Source: Choristoneura fumiferana (taxonomy: Eukaryota; Arthropoda; Insecta; Lepidoptera; Tortricidae). Taken from it: a stretch of DNA of 64,000 nucleotides. The stretch's first letter is position 1. The number at the start of each line of letters is the position of its first letter. Below are positions 30,874-41,945 of the stretch, piece by piece. The notes below the pieces were generated by a model. It was not told the origin of the DNA. It made no database searches and saw only the letters and a program-made list of their open reading frames with translations. The position numbers and the translations under genes are program-made. The DNA lies in NCBI RefSeq assembly GCF_025370935.1, contig NC_133485.1, positions 3,257,121-3,321,120 on the forward strand, read 5' to 3'.

Positions 30874-31641
30874 GTCTATTCCACTGAGTTGGCCCCACAA
30901 AAATGCCCTCAACTTGTTAAAGCCCCTTCACGCTTACCCACTTTTTTATTACATTCAAATTTAGTCGATCCCGTAAAAGGGATGAAGGGATGCGGTTGCG
31001 GCTCCTACTGCCAATAAACACTAGAACTTATTGTCAGTCTAGGATTCAATAAGCGAAAAGGGATTTGTATTATCCGAATAGCAATTTGTTGTTAGCAGAA
31101 TGCCGATGTTTATTGCATTAATTTTTAAAAGGTTCGAAAAGGTTTTATATTTTTTTCTATTTGATTTATTTAAAAACGAGCATGATAATTCAATTTAAGA
31201 CTTGTGTCACACGTGCTTACATGTGCTGGCTATAACTATCCAGTGAAATATTATTTTGAAAATCTACGTTTTAGTTGGTCTGCGTTAGTAACTAATATAA
31301 AATGACCCGACACCATGTAGGCTTTGCTTAAGAACAGGGCTCTGCTACTAACACTGCATATTTAAAGATATACAAATTTGTATGAAACTCTCGGCACGCG
31401 AGTTCGACTCGCGCTTTTTGTCTTTTTTACATCGCAATACGCGAAAAATACATAAATCAAAATATACTACCCAAAATAAAATTAGGGCTACGTGACTTTT
31501 TAAGATATAATACAATCACGATTTTGACCTTCATCTTCGGCCATGTTGTAACTACATTAAGTTATTCTATAAAGCCCAGAAAAAAGTTCATAAAACGTTG
31601 CGAATTTTGAATAGTACTTGTACATTATTACATATAATAAC

Positions 31642-32074
31642 AACGCGCGCTCTTATGCTAAATCTTTCACTTTCCATTCAGTCAAGCTGTGGAACGATTT
31701 ACCCTTGTCTCTAAGGGAATCTCCGTCTGTGGTCTCGTTCAGGGAGAGTTTAAAGAAATTATGGCTGGACACTGACACCTGAGATGAGACTGTTTCGCTT
31801 TTGTAATTGTTTGTTATATTTCTTTTGTTTTATGTTAGTTTTAATGTAAATAATGTTGTATTTATTTTATCTCCTTTGAGTATTTCTGTTTTGTCTCTTT
31901 ACCGCACGTAATTTTCCGCTTATCCTCTATATAACCAAATGTTTTTTCCTAACTAGGTTAGCTGGAAGAGATCCCTTTTTAGGGATAAGCTCGCCTTTGT
32001 TCTCCTCTCTGTGTATTTGTATTTTTATTTTTATTTTTATGTGCAATAAAGAGTTTACATACATACATACATAA
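31642..32074 (+). pseudogene. LINE 3' end with reverse transcriptase C-terminus
   Basis: The frame 31642-31782 encodes NARSYAKSFTFHSVKLWNDL, then PLSLRESPSVVSFRESLKKL and WLDTDT before TGA. This matches the 'S....WN.LP..LR...S...F...LK..L' terminus of CR1/Jockey-type LINEs. About 290 bases of 3' UTR follow, ending GTGCAATAAAGAGTTTACAT and a (CATA)n tail. The 5' end is truncated. Confidence 0.7.
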
Positions 32075-32537
32075 TATATTACTTCAGCCAAAAGTAGGTA
32101 AAAACAAACCCCCTCACGTTTCACTGGCTTATGTCGAATTATTAAATAACATTAAGAAGTTTCGTTCCCCTAACAATAAACACTAACAACCCCGGAAGGT
32201 CAGGGGTGATACAAGAATCTCTCAAAGTATACTAATTAAATAATTCTATAAGGCAACTTGGTACAGTCCTGGCATTACCGTCCTGAGGGACAAAACTTGA
32301 TGCTTGATGTGGCCTGGAATTACCTACGGCACAGAGTTTGTGTTTAGCGATGTTACTTTATGATCTTAGTTTATATGACTACAGACTAGCTTTGACTAGC
32401 TGTTACGTTATTGCTCAAGGTAACTGGGATTAGTACTTAAACAGGCTGACAAACAATTCAAAGGCTAAAGCACTGTACCTAGATACTTGAAGTTAGATAT
32501 TTTTTGAATACGGGGAAGGCTTATGTCCGACAGTGTA

Positions 32538-32668
32538 CAGTCACCAGCATTAATATCTGCCACAGCGGAGCGTGCTAAAATATCTGACACGTCCTTCCGG
32601 CCCTAGAAATAGAGTCGTATCAGATATTTATGCACGCTTGTTGTGTCAGATATTGGTGCTGGTGACTG
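32538..32668. mobile_element. Palindromic CAGTCACCAGC MITE, TA duplication
   Basis: TA borders both ends (32536-32537, 32669-32670). CAGTCACCAGCATTAATATC pairs with its counterpart GATATTGGTGCTGGTGACTG. It is 131 bp, related in form to 25256-25364. Confidence 0.8.
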
Positions 32669-33070
32669 TACGTTCCTATCGCTGACATAATGATGTCGGT
32701 GGGAAACGCTGTAAGTATATATTTTTAAGTATCCAACACCTGGAGGCTTGAAGGATTTGTCGTGGTCTTCGTGAGTTGTTGTGGTCTTCTTCTTCATATG
32801 CTATTGAGATTCAGAAGTATCTAAATACTAATTAAATTAAAATCTTACTTTTTAACCGGCGTCCTTATGCTCAATAGGAAATCCTTCTGCATTTTTAATG
32901 GAAAAATCGAGGAGTCTGCGCAGCTGTTTTAAATATTTCTTCTGGATTGCTACGGCTTTCTAGAGTTCCGTAGCTAATACGAAAACTTTATCTTGTCATT
33001 CCTATTTGTATTCCTAAAATACACCAAATTTTGAAAGTGAATTATCCATAAACTGCTATACCTAGTGCCA

Positions 33071-33148
33071 TCCACGAAGACGCGTGATTTTGTCAAAATT
33101 AGACATTAATAACATTGTAATAAGAACCACGGCACGCGTCATCGTGAA
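33071..33148. mobile_element. Small TIR repeat TYCACGAWGACGCGTG
   Basis: Left TCCACGAAGACGCGTG and, reversed, TTCACGATGACGCGTG bound a 78-bp segment. It may be a fragment of a longer palindromic repeat. Confidence 0.4.
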
Positions 33149-33244
33149 TAACTACCTATTTTATACAAGTTACACGGCAGTCGGTAGTTGAATAATTACT
33201 TAATACTATATTAATTCAAATTTATTATTATTATTATTATTTAA

Positions 33245-33535
33245 ATTATCAGCAAGCAGTTTTGCAGGTGGTAGGACCTTGTGCAAGGTCCGCCCGGATT
33301 GCTACCACCATCTTGCTCGCTAATCCCGCCGTGAAGCAGCAGTGCTTGCACTGTTGTGTTTCGGCGTGGAGAGTAAGACAGCCGGTGAAATTACTGGCAC
33401 GTGAGGTATCCCATCTTAGGCCTCTAGGTTGGCAACGCGTCTGCAATACCCCTGGTGTTGCAGATGCTTATGGGCGGTGGTGATCTCTTATCATCAGGAG
33501 ACCGACTTGCTCGTTTGCCATCTAGTCGAATAAAA
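33245..33535 (+). mobile_element. LINE 3' fragment ending TAGTCGAATAAAAAAA
   Basis: 'GCTACCACCATCTTGCTCGC', 'GAAGCAGCAGTGCTTGC' and then the block shared with 25010-25172. A further piece of the upstream block is at 45722-45805. An A-run ends the copy. Confidence 0.55.
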
Positions 33536-33578
33536 AAAAAGAAAAAGGTGGAAAAAAATTGATTGTTGAAAAACTCTC

Positions 33579-33747
33579 GGGTGACACTCTTTCCCGGCCC
33601 GGCTAATACCGACATGGAAATACCGACCCTGTTTTTCGTGTACACGCCCATAAGCTCCTGTCAGTTTCTATGGGCATTGTACCTACAGAAAAAACAGGGC
33701 CGGTATTTCCATGTCGGTGTTATCCGGGCCGGGAAAGAGTGTCATCC
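33579..33747. mobile_element. 169-bp stem-loop element, exact 8-bp TSD
   Basis: AAACTCTC flanks both sides (33571-33578, 33748-33755). The arms, about 75 bp each, start GGGTGACACTCTTTCCCGGC and GGATGACACTCTTTCCCGGC (reversed) and continue through 'GACATGGAAATACCG' and 'CCTGTTTTT'. The transcript would be one long hairpin. The GGG terminus and 8-bp duplication resemble elements A and B. Confidence 0.88.
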
Positions 33748-33837
33748 AAACTCTCCTTCTATTTTTTTTTATTCGACTGGACGGCAAATGCACATAAAAA
33801 TCATGGCCGTCGTAAACCTTGCACGAAAATATTTTTT

Positions 33838-34060
33838 TAACCCTCTACAGAAAAAGAGGGGTGTTATAAGTTTGACGCTAATATCTGTCTCTCTGTCTGT
33901 CTGTGTCATCGTAGCTCTCAAACGGATGGACTGATTTCGATACGTTTATTTTACTTCAAAGCGAGTTTCCGAGTGATGTTTGATAAAAATCAGTTCAGCC
34001 ATTTTGAGATATTGACCTTTGATGTAACGATGTTGAGGGTTTTTCAACTCTTCTAAGTTA
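33838..34060 (+). mobile_element. GGGGTGTTAT repeat (family W)
   Basis: 'AAAAAGAGGGGTGTTATAAG', 'CATCGTAGCTCTCAAACGGATG' and 'TTTGAGATATTGACCTTTGA' in the usual order. 34061-34718 holds a 69-codon frame with no recognisable homology and a good splice-acceptor-like CTTCCCCTGCAG at about 34168; no gene is supported. Confidence 0.6.
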
Positions 34061-34830
34061 GGTTACACGATAGCAATCTTAGTAAAAATAATTTAACCTC
34101 CCACCAACACCAGCACTCTTCTCTATACGTATTCCAACACACTTGCCTGTTTTTTTCTTCCCCTGCAGAAGCGATACTGCAGCGAACAGAGCTCTTCCCG
34201 CAATTAAGGATAATGCCCCTCAAGCGGCCCTCGTTATAACAAAATCGCTATCTTCAGCTATGAAGCTGAAGATTAATCTGCACGTTGGAACTTAGCAATA
34301 TAAGTGAGGAAAACCTTACGCTAATCTATGGCAAATACAGCGAAAACAAATTTCAATTAAAAATTCCATTTATTTTTAATAAGTACGAGCAGACAGATGG
34401 ACAAAAAGTAATCCTAAAAGAGTTCTATTTTTCAAAAATAACGTTAGGACATTATTTCACGCTAAGAATTAGCACGAATAGTAAGTATCTATAATAATAA
34501 TAACTCATTTAGTTCGAGTAACTTACTGACTCATTCATAATTGTGTTAGTAAGAACTTATTAGCTAAGTGTTGATTACAAATAGTTAATTATAATTATCG
34601 TTCTATTTATCCTTAATTAAATAAAATTTAAAATCTATGTACAGATATAGTGCATGTTGGGTTTCCATCGTATTTTATCGGAGAAGTTCAGTTCATATTT
34701 ACTTATCGTGTTCTCTCAATGAGGGCTAAAAGAAAGGCGAAATATAAAAGGGCTAAAAGATAGGCGAAATATCGCTAGATGGCGTTAGTATCGTGAGGTT
34801 TTTTGACGTTAAGGTACAGTCTTGCTTACA

Positions 34831-35348
34831 ATTGGGTAGATACCTTAAGTTTTGTAGGATGGTCCATACTATATTTTATATCGATAAGTAGTAGACTTAT
34901 AATGTAGCTCACTCCAGTAGATAGATTTTTTTTCACTATCCGTTTTTTTGTAAAAATAAATTGAAACTTTATTTCGGCAAACCACACGTTTGGTGAGATT
35001 AATAGGTTTTGTGCCATGGTCTGTTTGATTTAAAAAAAATGTCGTATTGATAGCTGTCAGTTGTCAAATGTCACCGTACGTACGTACTTATGTGTACGTG
35101 TGTGTGTACGTATGTGTCGTTGTATGGCGACATTTGACAACCTGACAGCTGTCACCTTTTTCTTTTAAATCGAATAGACCAATCAAACGTGCGGTTTGCC
35201 GAAATAAAGTTACAATTTATTTTTCCAAAAAAACGGGAAGTGAAAAAAAAATATCTATCTACAGGATTGAGCTATATTATATTATAAGTCTACTATCGAT
35301 AAAAAATATAACATGGACCATCCTAGAAAACTTAAGGTGCCCAATTGG
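34831..35348. repeat. Long inverted repeat, arms about 230 bp
   Basis: The left arm 'CAATTGGG', 'CCTTAAGTTTTGTAGGATGG', 'TTTATTTCGGCAAACCACAC' and 'GACAGCTGACAA'-like motifs pairs with the right arm in the reverse order. The centre (about 35073-35123) is an alternating GTACGT/GTGTAC stretch. The arms differ by small indels, so the hairpin would be imperfect. Confidence 0.75.
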
Positions 35349-35370
35349 CTAATATACTAACCAAATGAGC

Positions 35371-35771
35371 CAATGAGGGCTATCGCGTATGAATTCGCCA
35401 CTAGAGGCGCTAGTGTAGCGTGAGGTCTCCGAAATGTCAAATCTCATAGTTTTTGGGTGAGCTACGCGGGTTTATTTATAATTAGAATAATTTTGTGAAT
35501 ATTTTGCAATATCTGAAATTAATTATGGCAAATATGCGTTCTGGGGCAATCAATGAATGTCTGCGTTTTGAGACAGTTTTGTCTTTCGGAAACCTTTGTC
35601 CTCCCTTTTTTTCGAACAAAACGGGGACTATGCAACACTGTGGCATGCTCGATATTTTTATGGTACGGTTTTAAGGTGTATTAAATATGATTTTAATCTA
35701 GACTTTGTTTTCACGCCCGTAATAACAGACTGAAAGCCATCTAGTGAGACAAAAAACGATAGCCCTCATTG
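35371..35771. mobile_element. CAATGAGGGC TIR element, copy 2
   Basis: The body is nearly identical to 21994-22420 over more than 350 bp, with the right part shortened by about 25 bases near 'GACTGAAAGCC'. The high similarity suggests recent activity relative to other repeats here. Confidence 0.7.
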
Positions 35772-35851
35772 TAAGCAAGACCGTAACGTCAAAAAAACCT
35801 CACGATAATAACGCCATCTAGCGATACTTCGCCTGTCTTTTAGCCCTCATT

Positions 35852-37251
35852 AGCTTCAGTCAATAGTACCCATTGCAGTGTATTTTTCATTTTAAAATTT
35901 GTATTGTATAAATTGTATGACTCTTTATTGTACATAAAATTCATGAAAATAACAGTCAATAAGAGAAAGAGATGTAAAAATGCAAACTTATCCCTTAAAG
36001 GGACATTAAATAAAAAACTGAACATTGGACACTATACTCTATTTATTAAACCAAGATACTAAAGTGACAGTATGAAATGTCAAATGTAAAAATAATGTGA
36101 CCAGCATAATACGAATAGTGGTGCTCTCTCATTTCGGTTTTCGACATAATTACAAATAATCGATAAAACATAGTATTTTTTTGGAGACAAAAATTAAATT
36201 AAAGCATTCAATATTCTACTTTCCATAACCATTGAGCTTTTAGGCAGAACTTGCTTAGAATCAAAATGAAATTTAAATACAACATCTGCAAAAAGTCGAT
36301 ATATCTCCTAAACGGTGGCATTTTCGTTCGACCCATTTTACCTTTATTAGAATGTCTTAAGTGCCCTACGTGTGCGTACGTCACAGATCCGTTCATATCT
36401 TAACATTTTATACGTATAACTATGGTAGGTAACTCACTGTGGTAGGTTTCCCAGAGACCAAGGTGGTCTGGAATGCCATTAGCAATAAGTATCGGCTCAT
36501 CCGATACCTTGAAGAAGTCTGTAAGCATTACTGTTTCACTGAATACATATTAATCCTACCCCCTCCACTTGTACGTAATTAAGACTAGTATATAAGCTCT
36601 CAATATTAAATACATCAATATTCCATAACCAAGAGCCGTCGTACACTCATTGCCCACACGGGCGCAGCCCCACACCACATAACATAGGTACAAACTTACC
36701 AAAACTTTTCGGTGATTACCGGTTGTGGCACGAGATGTAAAAAACAGGTAACACATGAAACGTCATTTTAGTATCTTTGTTTCACAAATAGAGCATAAAT
36801 AATATAGTTCCACATCAATGAATATGAAAATGTCACTCATTTAACACAATAATTGATTGACACTTCGGGTGCTGTCGTATTGTGATTGAGATCTTACTTT
36901 TCCGATGGAAAAATCTGTATTGTGTTGTATCTGAGCTAGGTTGTACCCAACACAAATACTTGTAGGTTGCCGCTTGTTTCGCAAGTTACCGATAAAGGGC
37001 ACTTCATTCTTGATCCGCTTCAAATCGAGTTACTGTCCTCTCCCTATTTTGACGGGGGAGGCGCGTCGAGCCAAATGGATACAAATGCAATAAAGTATCT
37101 AATAGTAACTGCTGTATATTTTATCATTTAGTCGGGTGACTGGACAAAAGAGTGTTATGTTTTAGAGCGTTTGCATATTATGTAGGTATGTCTATTTTTG
37201 GCCATCTCTGTAGCCCAAACGGATGGACGGTTTTCAACATTATGAGGTATA
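35852..37251. other. No feature recognised
   Basis: Several 60-66-codon minus frames occur but none shows a domain or splice context I can support. AT-rich and without clear repeats. Confidence 0.35.
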
Positions 37252-37488
37252 TGAACTAAAACAATTACTTTGATCATCCGCGACCTTATGATAGCTACGT
37301 TTATGGAACAATGTGTGTTCACACACAAATCAAACAAATCCATCTATCACCACCACACTACCTACACTGATGCATTTCGAACTCAACCAGAGCTCATATT
37401 CAGTTATGTGTTGCTCTGGTCTAGTCTGGTTCAGGTATCTGGTTGGTTAAGGTCGCCGATGAGCAAAGTAATTGTTATTATTAGTTCA
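37252..37488. mobile_element. TIR family Y element
   Basis: The ends TGAACTAAAACAATTACTTT and TAGTTCA are inverted and imperfect. The interior has 'CCGCGACCTTATGATAGCTA', 'CTATCACCACCACACTACC' and 'TTCGAACTCAACCAGAGCTC' as in 61704-61957. Confidence 0.55.
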
Positions 37489-37583
37489 TTGAGACGGACC
37501 TCCACAAAGTAACGAATCAAGGTTCGATAAATGTGAAGTATTGCTAGATTCGTCAAAATTGTTGGAGTGACATAGGGGAGATA

Positions 37584-37885
37584 TATCATCCCAGCCTATA
37601 CGTCTTACTGCTGGGCACAGGCCTCCTCTCAGAATGAGAGGGCTTGAGCCGTAGTTCCCACGCGGGCCCAGTGCGGATTGGGAACTTCACACAAACCATT
37701 GAATTACTTCGCAGGTTTGTGCAGGTTCCCTCACGATGTTTTCCTTCACCATAAAGCTCGTGGTAAATTTCAAATGTAATTTCGCACAATGAATTTAGAA
37801 AAACTCAGAGGTGCGAGCCGGGGCTTGAATCCACGATCGTGGCTTGAGAGGCGATAGGTCAAACCACTAGGCCACCACGGCTTCT
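37584..37885 (-). mobile_element. tRNA-headed SINE (GCCGTGGTGGCCTAGTGG type)
   Basis: The minus strand starts 'AAGCCGTGGTGGCCTAGTGG' (A-box region), has 'TGGATTCAAGCCC' where the B box lies, then 'ACTCAGAGTTTTTC'-type body, 'CATCGTGAGGGAACCTGCAC' and 'GGCCTGTGCCCAGCAGTAAG', and ends GGCTGGGATGA. It is close to 58836-59138. The B box is degenerate. Confidence 0.75.
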
Positions 37886-38907
37886 TTTTTAGACATTAGG
37901 GTATATAAATATTTAAAAATGGCGTTTTAAGTGTTGACAGAGCGAGTCATTATCGGTTCTTATTTTTACTTCATGAAAGAGATGAAGAAGTTTATCACTT
38001 TGATTTCTGTGCGGAAAGTTTTGCGGGCAACAGCTAAGACTACTAAGTACTATAAAAATTTGCGAAGCTGATCCATCATTGCCGACTCCTAGAAACTCGA
38101 GTAGCTAGACTCAATCAAAAGTAGCTACGAGTAAAAAGTTGCTAAAATGAATTCCACCAGGAGCGAGCTGACTCAGGATTCTGTCTGGGAAAGGCACAAG
38201 AGGCCACTGGTGGTCTGAAAGGTTGGCATACGAAAAAAAAACAACTTAAATTAGAAGATTTCCGAATTCACTGGAAAAAGTTTATCATTCAATTAAAGCT
38301 AGAGTTTTTAAACAAATAAATGTAAAACTTAGACATGAAAGAAAATTGGATGTCTTAATTTGTTTTTTTTTTTAAATAGCTAAAGTTAGAGCATATACGA
38401 ATGGAGCTTTATTAAAATAAAGTTTGAATTTGTCGCCTTTCATATAGATCTCGTGGCACTGTATAGTTCTGTGTCGAGTTGACAAAAATGTATCCATTAT
38501 TGGTTCTAGAACTGTTTTCTGTTTTAATTTGTATTCTAAAAGTCACCAGATAAGTCGCTGAACCATTTTTGTCATCAAAACTTTTTTTGACGCTAAGACT
38601 TAAGCAAAAGTCGTCACTTCTAGCGACAAAGTCGCTAAATTGGTAACACTGAGCTGATCCTACACCAAATCTAACAGATACTTAAGCGCGACACGCGTAA
38701 GTTAATTCCGGATCCGACCAGTAACTGATACTCGTATGGAGTTAAAATTTGCTGGCCGTTAGAACCCGAGGGAGCGGCGAGCTCAGAGCGGACGTGACTA
38801 GACTCGCCCGGCTGTGGAGTGCAGCCATTTTGTTTTTGCGAACTGTCACGGTTGTATTTTATTGGACGTGCAAAATGGTTGCAGGGATACCTTGGCTGAG
38901 ACGCTGT
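37886..38907. other. No supported gene; locally GC-richer at 38740-38900
   Basis: A 65-codon frame at 38749-38946 crosses a GC-richer stretch and runs into the MITE that follows. No promoter or splice arrangement is convincing. Confidence 0.3.
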
Positions 38908-39241
38908 TTAAGCTGCGTTTTCACCAGTGCGAGGATGTGTTGCTAGGAATGTGTTTGCCATGAACCAATAGTTCAGAAATGCTTTATTTATAGCTTGCTT
39001 AGCGCATCTCTAGTGGAAACAGAGGCAATACTGTCTAACGCGCTGACGTTCGCGATCACATTCACCATCTCCATTCTTGTCTTATACCATGTGACAGAAA
39101 GAAGTGGCGATAACGATTGTGATTCCAAGTGTGTTTGACAATAAGGCCTCAGCTCGGTGGAGCGAGAGTAGGCAACTGAAGCATTTCTATTGATTCATGA
39201 CAAACTCATTCTCAAACATCTCTGGTGGAAGCGCAGCCTTA
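38908..39241. mobile_element. MITE, TIR TAAGSCTGCGYTTYCACCAG
   Basis: The left terminus is TAAGCTGCGTTTTCACCAG and the reversed right terminus is TAAGGCTGCGCTTCCACCAG. Inner inverted motifs include 'CATGAACCAATAG' against 'CTATTGATTCATG'. The family is common in Lepidoptera. Confidence 0.65.
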
Positions 39242-39275
39242 TAAATAAATTTACCCACTGGGTTATTCCTTTTAA

Positions 39276-39480
39276 ACCCCCGATGCAAAAAGTGGGGTGT
39301 TATAAGTTTCGTAAACGTCAATTTCTATCTGTCATCGTAGCGCTTAAACGGATGGACTGATTTCAATGCAGTTTTTGATACGTGAAAGCGAGTTTTATTG
39401 CGGTGGTTTATTTATGTTTCATTCAAATCGGTTTTGTTGGGAATTACCAAGGTTATTTCAACTTTCATGATATAAGTGAA
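39276..39480 (+). mobile_element. GGGGTGTTAT repeat (family W)
   Basis: 'CCCCGATGCAAAAAGTGGGG', 'CATCGTAGCGCTTAAACGG' and 'TTCATTCAAATCGGTTTTG' follow the family order; the 3' part is shortened. Confidence 0.55.
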
Positions 39481-39609
39481 TTTAAAAGGCGAGTTTAGTA
39501 CGTTTTTTACAAGGCTTAAACGTCTAGTAGATCACAGTGCTGTACAGTAGGTATCCTTGGTGGTGGTCACTTCCATCATTTAAATAAGAATAGTTCATCA
39601 GAAATAAGA

Positions 39610-40045
39610 ATAGTTGAAAGACCAAAGTTCAATATCTCAAAAACATAGGTGAACCAAGAAAACTCGCTTTCACGCAAAAAAACGCATCGAAATCAATCTA
39701 TCACTTTAACAGCTTTTAGACGACCAGATGGCCTAGTGGTTAGAGAACCTGACTACGAAGCTTGAGGTCCCGGGTTCGATTCCCGTGTCGGGGCAGATAT
39801 TTGTATGAAAAATACGAATGTTTGTTCTCGGTTCTGGGTGTTTAATATGTATTTAAGTATTTATCCGTTGCTTAGTACCCATAACGCAAGCTTTGCTAAC
39901 CTTACTTTGGGACTAGGTCAATTGGAGTGAATTGTCCCGTGATATTTATTTATTTATGATATTTATTAACAGCTACGATACCACCCACTGATATTCATTG
40001 GTATCAAACTTATAAGCCACCCCTCTTTAAGGGTCGGGAGTTAAA
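39610..40045 (-). mobile_element. Family W repeat, minus, split by a SINE
   Basis: The minus strand begins at the right ('ACTCCCGACCCTTAAAGAGG', 'GGTGGCTTATAAGTTTGA') and resumes at the left beyond the SINE ('TTGATTTCGATGCG', 'AGATATTGAACTTTGGTC'). The interruption falls in the AGCTGTT segment. Confidence 0.65.
39715..39965 (+). mobile_element. tRNA-headed SINE with 9-bp TSD
   Basis: TTAACAGCT flanks the insert (39706-39714, 39966-39974). The head has 'GGCCTAGTGGTTAGAGAACC' (A box) and 'GGTTCGATTCCC' (B box), then 'AGATATTTGTATGAAAAATA' and the tail 'GACTAGGTCAATTGGAGTGA', ending in (ATTT)n. The intact boxes suggest a fairly young copy. Confidence 0.88.
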
Positions 40046-40350
40046 AATAAAAACGAACGTGTATTTTTAAACAAACCACACAGAACGGTATGAGGAACCG
40101 TAATCCGGGAGTGATGTACCTGCTAAAACTGTGACCCGGCTAAGCCAGTAAAATGTCCGATTTACATACTAAGCCAGCGGGTTTCCGATTTTTTTACTGC
40201 TCTAAATAAAGAGGGTCCTTAATACCTTAGTGTCAATTGGGAAGTAAAACCATGTGCGAGATGTTCACGTGACACGCTTCTAAATCACCTTATTATTAAG
40301 AACTTTACTTGCTGTTTAAGGTTCCTCTTGAGAATAGGGTTCATTCGGTC

Positions 40351-40497
40351 TTAGGTGTTGTGTCAGCATCAAAAGTAGCTGGTTATTGTACTTTGTCGTT
40401 TTACAGCCACGTAGTTAGCGGCATACAAGATTGATAAATGTGTTAATGTGACAGAGTACAAAAGTAACCAGCTACTTTTGATGCTGACCGTACCTAA
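40351..40497. mobile_element. 147-bp palindromic MITE
   Basis: TTAGGT and GTCAGCATCAAAAGTAGCTG lead the left end and their complements close the right end (CAGCTACTTTTGATGCTGAC, then ACCTAA). Inner arms TATTGTACTTTGTC and GACAGAGTACAAAAGTA also pair. Confidence 0.75.
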
Positions 40498-40559
40498 TGT
40501 GTTTGTATGTTAGGCAAGTCGTAATTGTCGTAGTAATTTTGGTGGGTTTGTAAATAATT

Positions 40560-40735
40560 TCGCGGATCGGCAAGCGTAGCGTAGGGGTTCACCAATGAGA
40601 TGGACGGATGACCTGGTTAAGCCGCAGGTTCACGGTGGATGCACTGCTGCCAACCGAAGCAACTGGAGGGTGGGAGAAGCTTTGTCCAACAGCGGATGTC
40701 CTATGGCTGATATGATGATGATGATGATGAGATTA
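40560..40735 (+). pseudogene. RTE-type LINE C-terminal relic
   Basis: 'GGATCGGCAAGCGTAGCGTA', 'ATGGACGGATGACCTGGTTA' and 'GTTCACGGTGGATGC' lead to FVQQRMSYG, a stop and (GAT)n. Frameshifts are present. It is related to 43793-44092. Confidence 0.65.
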
Positions 40736-41078
40736 AGTAAATAATTTACCGATTCAGGTGTTACTATGAGGTATCTAAAGAATTGCAATTTTTTATGGTG
40801 CTTCTCCTTTATTATGGTTACGTGCCACATCTGCCTCTGTGCGACAGCATTTAGCGAGAATACGAGCGAGCGCTCTAGCAAGCATTCAAGCGAAATGACG
40901 GTAAAGAATGATGGGCAAAAACCAAGCAAAAACGTATGGTACCCAGCCCAGTCACCAATAGAATAGGGATGTTGACTCCACCAATCAACTGGCGTACTTT
41001 TTATGAGCTGTCAGTTTGAATGGAAATAGCAACTTATGACGTCACTTGTTCGCCAACTCAATTCACTATTTATTTGTT

Positions 41079-41195
41079 TTGACACATACATACATACATA
41101 TAATCACGCCTCTTTCCCGTAGGGGTAGGCAGAGACCACTTCTTTCCACTTGCTACGATCCTTACATACTTGTTTCCCTTCATACATGCTATTTG
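41079..41195 (-). mobile_element. ATAATCACGCCTCTTTCCCG repeat fragment
   Basis: A (CATA)n run precedes 'TAATCACGCCTCTTTCCCGT' and 'GGTAGGCAGAGACCAC', a block known to me as a frequent lepidopteran LINE/SINE 3' region on the complementary strand. Truncated. 41196-41754 shows nothing further. Confidence 0.5.
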
Positions 41196-41754
41196 TTTTG
41201 AAGCAACAAGAAATCTAATTTTGCAGTTAATCAAAAATTAATCTGGTTTTCAGGGCTAAAATAAAGCGTTTTTTTACTGGAGTCGTGCCTTTGTATTATT
41301 TTTAATGGTGTCAACATCCCTATTAGAACGTATGTAGGCTTATTGATCCCACGATTTGCTGTTATTGTTATTAATTATGACGACTAGACTGTGAAGGCTG
41401 GGAGAAAAACGGTCAAGAGTAAGTCGGATATACGGGAAATAGCGTTGCAATGCATGCGGGGCACAGCTAGTGTAGTAATAAACGTTGTGTGTGTGTATTT
41501 GAAGGCTGATAACTCTCTTTTCCGGGGTTTTTGAAGATTGTCCCCGTATTAAAAGATGATGCTTATGTAACTAGCTTTCACGCGGTATACATGAGATTTG
41601 TATTGGTTATATGGACCCTTGCCCATCATTCTTTGCTTGGAGCTCGTCCGACGTTGCCGAGCGTCCATCCGACATCATCGTGTATAATAAAAAATTAGAC
41701 GAACATTTACTAGATTGTTTCCTAGAATGATCATGTACTTAAATGTTCGCAGAA

Positions 41755-41945
41755 GTGATTAGCTTGGAAAAATTTCCACTTTAAAGTTGAATATTTCGCA
41801 AACAGATCACTGAATAGAAAAATTATCTTAGCAATCCCCCAATGGTTTTAAAAAAACTTTCCAACGATACCCCACAATATAGGGTTAGTCGAGAAAAAAC
41901 AAATCACCCCCACTTTACGTCTATGGGAGTAAGGAACATGCATAA
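41755..41945 (-). mobile_element. Fragment of the TAGGGTTCCG repeat
   Basis: The minus strand carries 'CTCCCATAGACGTAAAGTGG', 'ACCCTATATTGTGGGGTATC' and 'TTTGCGAAATATTCAACTTT', matching 12280-12430. Terminal repeats are lacking. Confidence 0.6.

Larger units (their letters stand above)
34719..35851. mobile_element. Nested foldback element, AATGAGGGCTAAAAG arms
   Basis: The outer arms run from AATGAGGGCTAAAAG through CGCTAGATGGCGTTAGTATC and GTTTTTTGACGTTA to CTTGCTTAC at the left, with a reversed counterpart ending at 35851. Inside are a second inverted repeat (about 34831-35348) and a separate CAATGAGGGC element (35371-35771). Three layers of foldback DNA are stacked in 1.1 kb. No coding frame. 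Confidence 0.65.

Noticed and set aside
31405..31435. T-arm-like CGCGAGTTCGACTCGCG
   Set aside because: Only a T-arm-like hairpin; no acceptor or anticodon arm around it.
34165..34210. Possible terminal exon after CTTCCCCTGCAG (reads KRYCSEQSSSRN then a stop)
   Set aside because: Good acceptor but no upstream exon, no homology and no clear poly(A) signal nearby.
38749..38946. 65-codon frame in a GC-richer patch
   Set aside because: Ends inside a MITE and lacks any recognisable domain.
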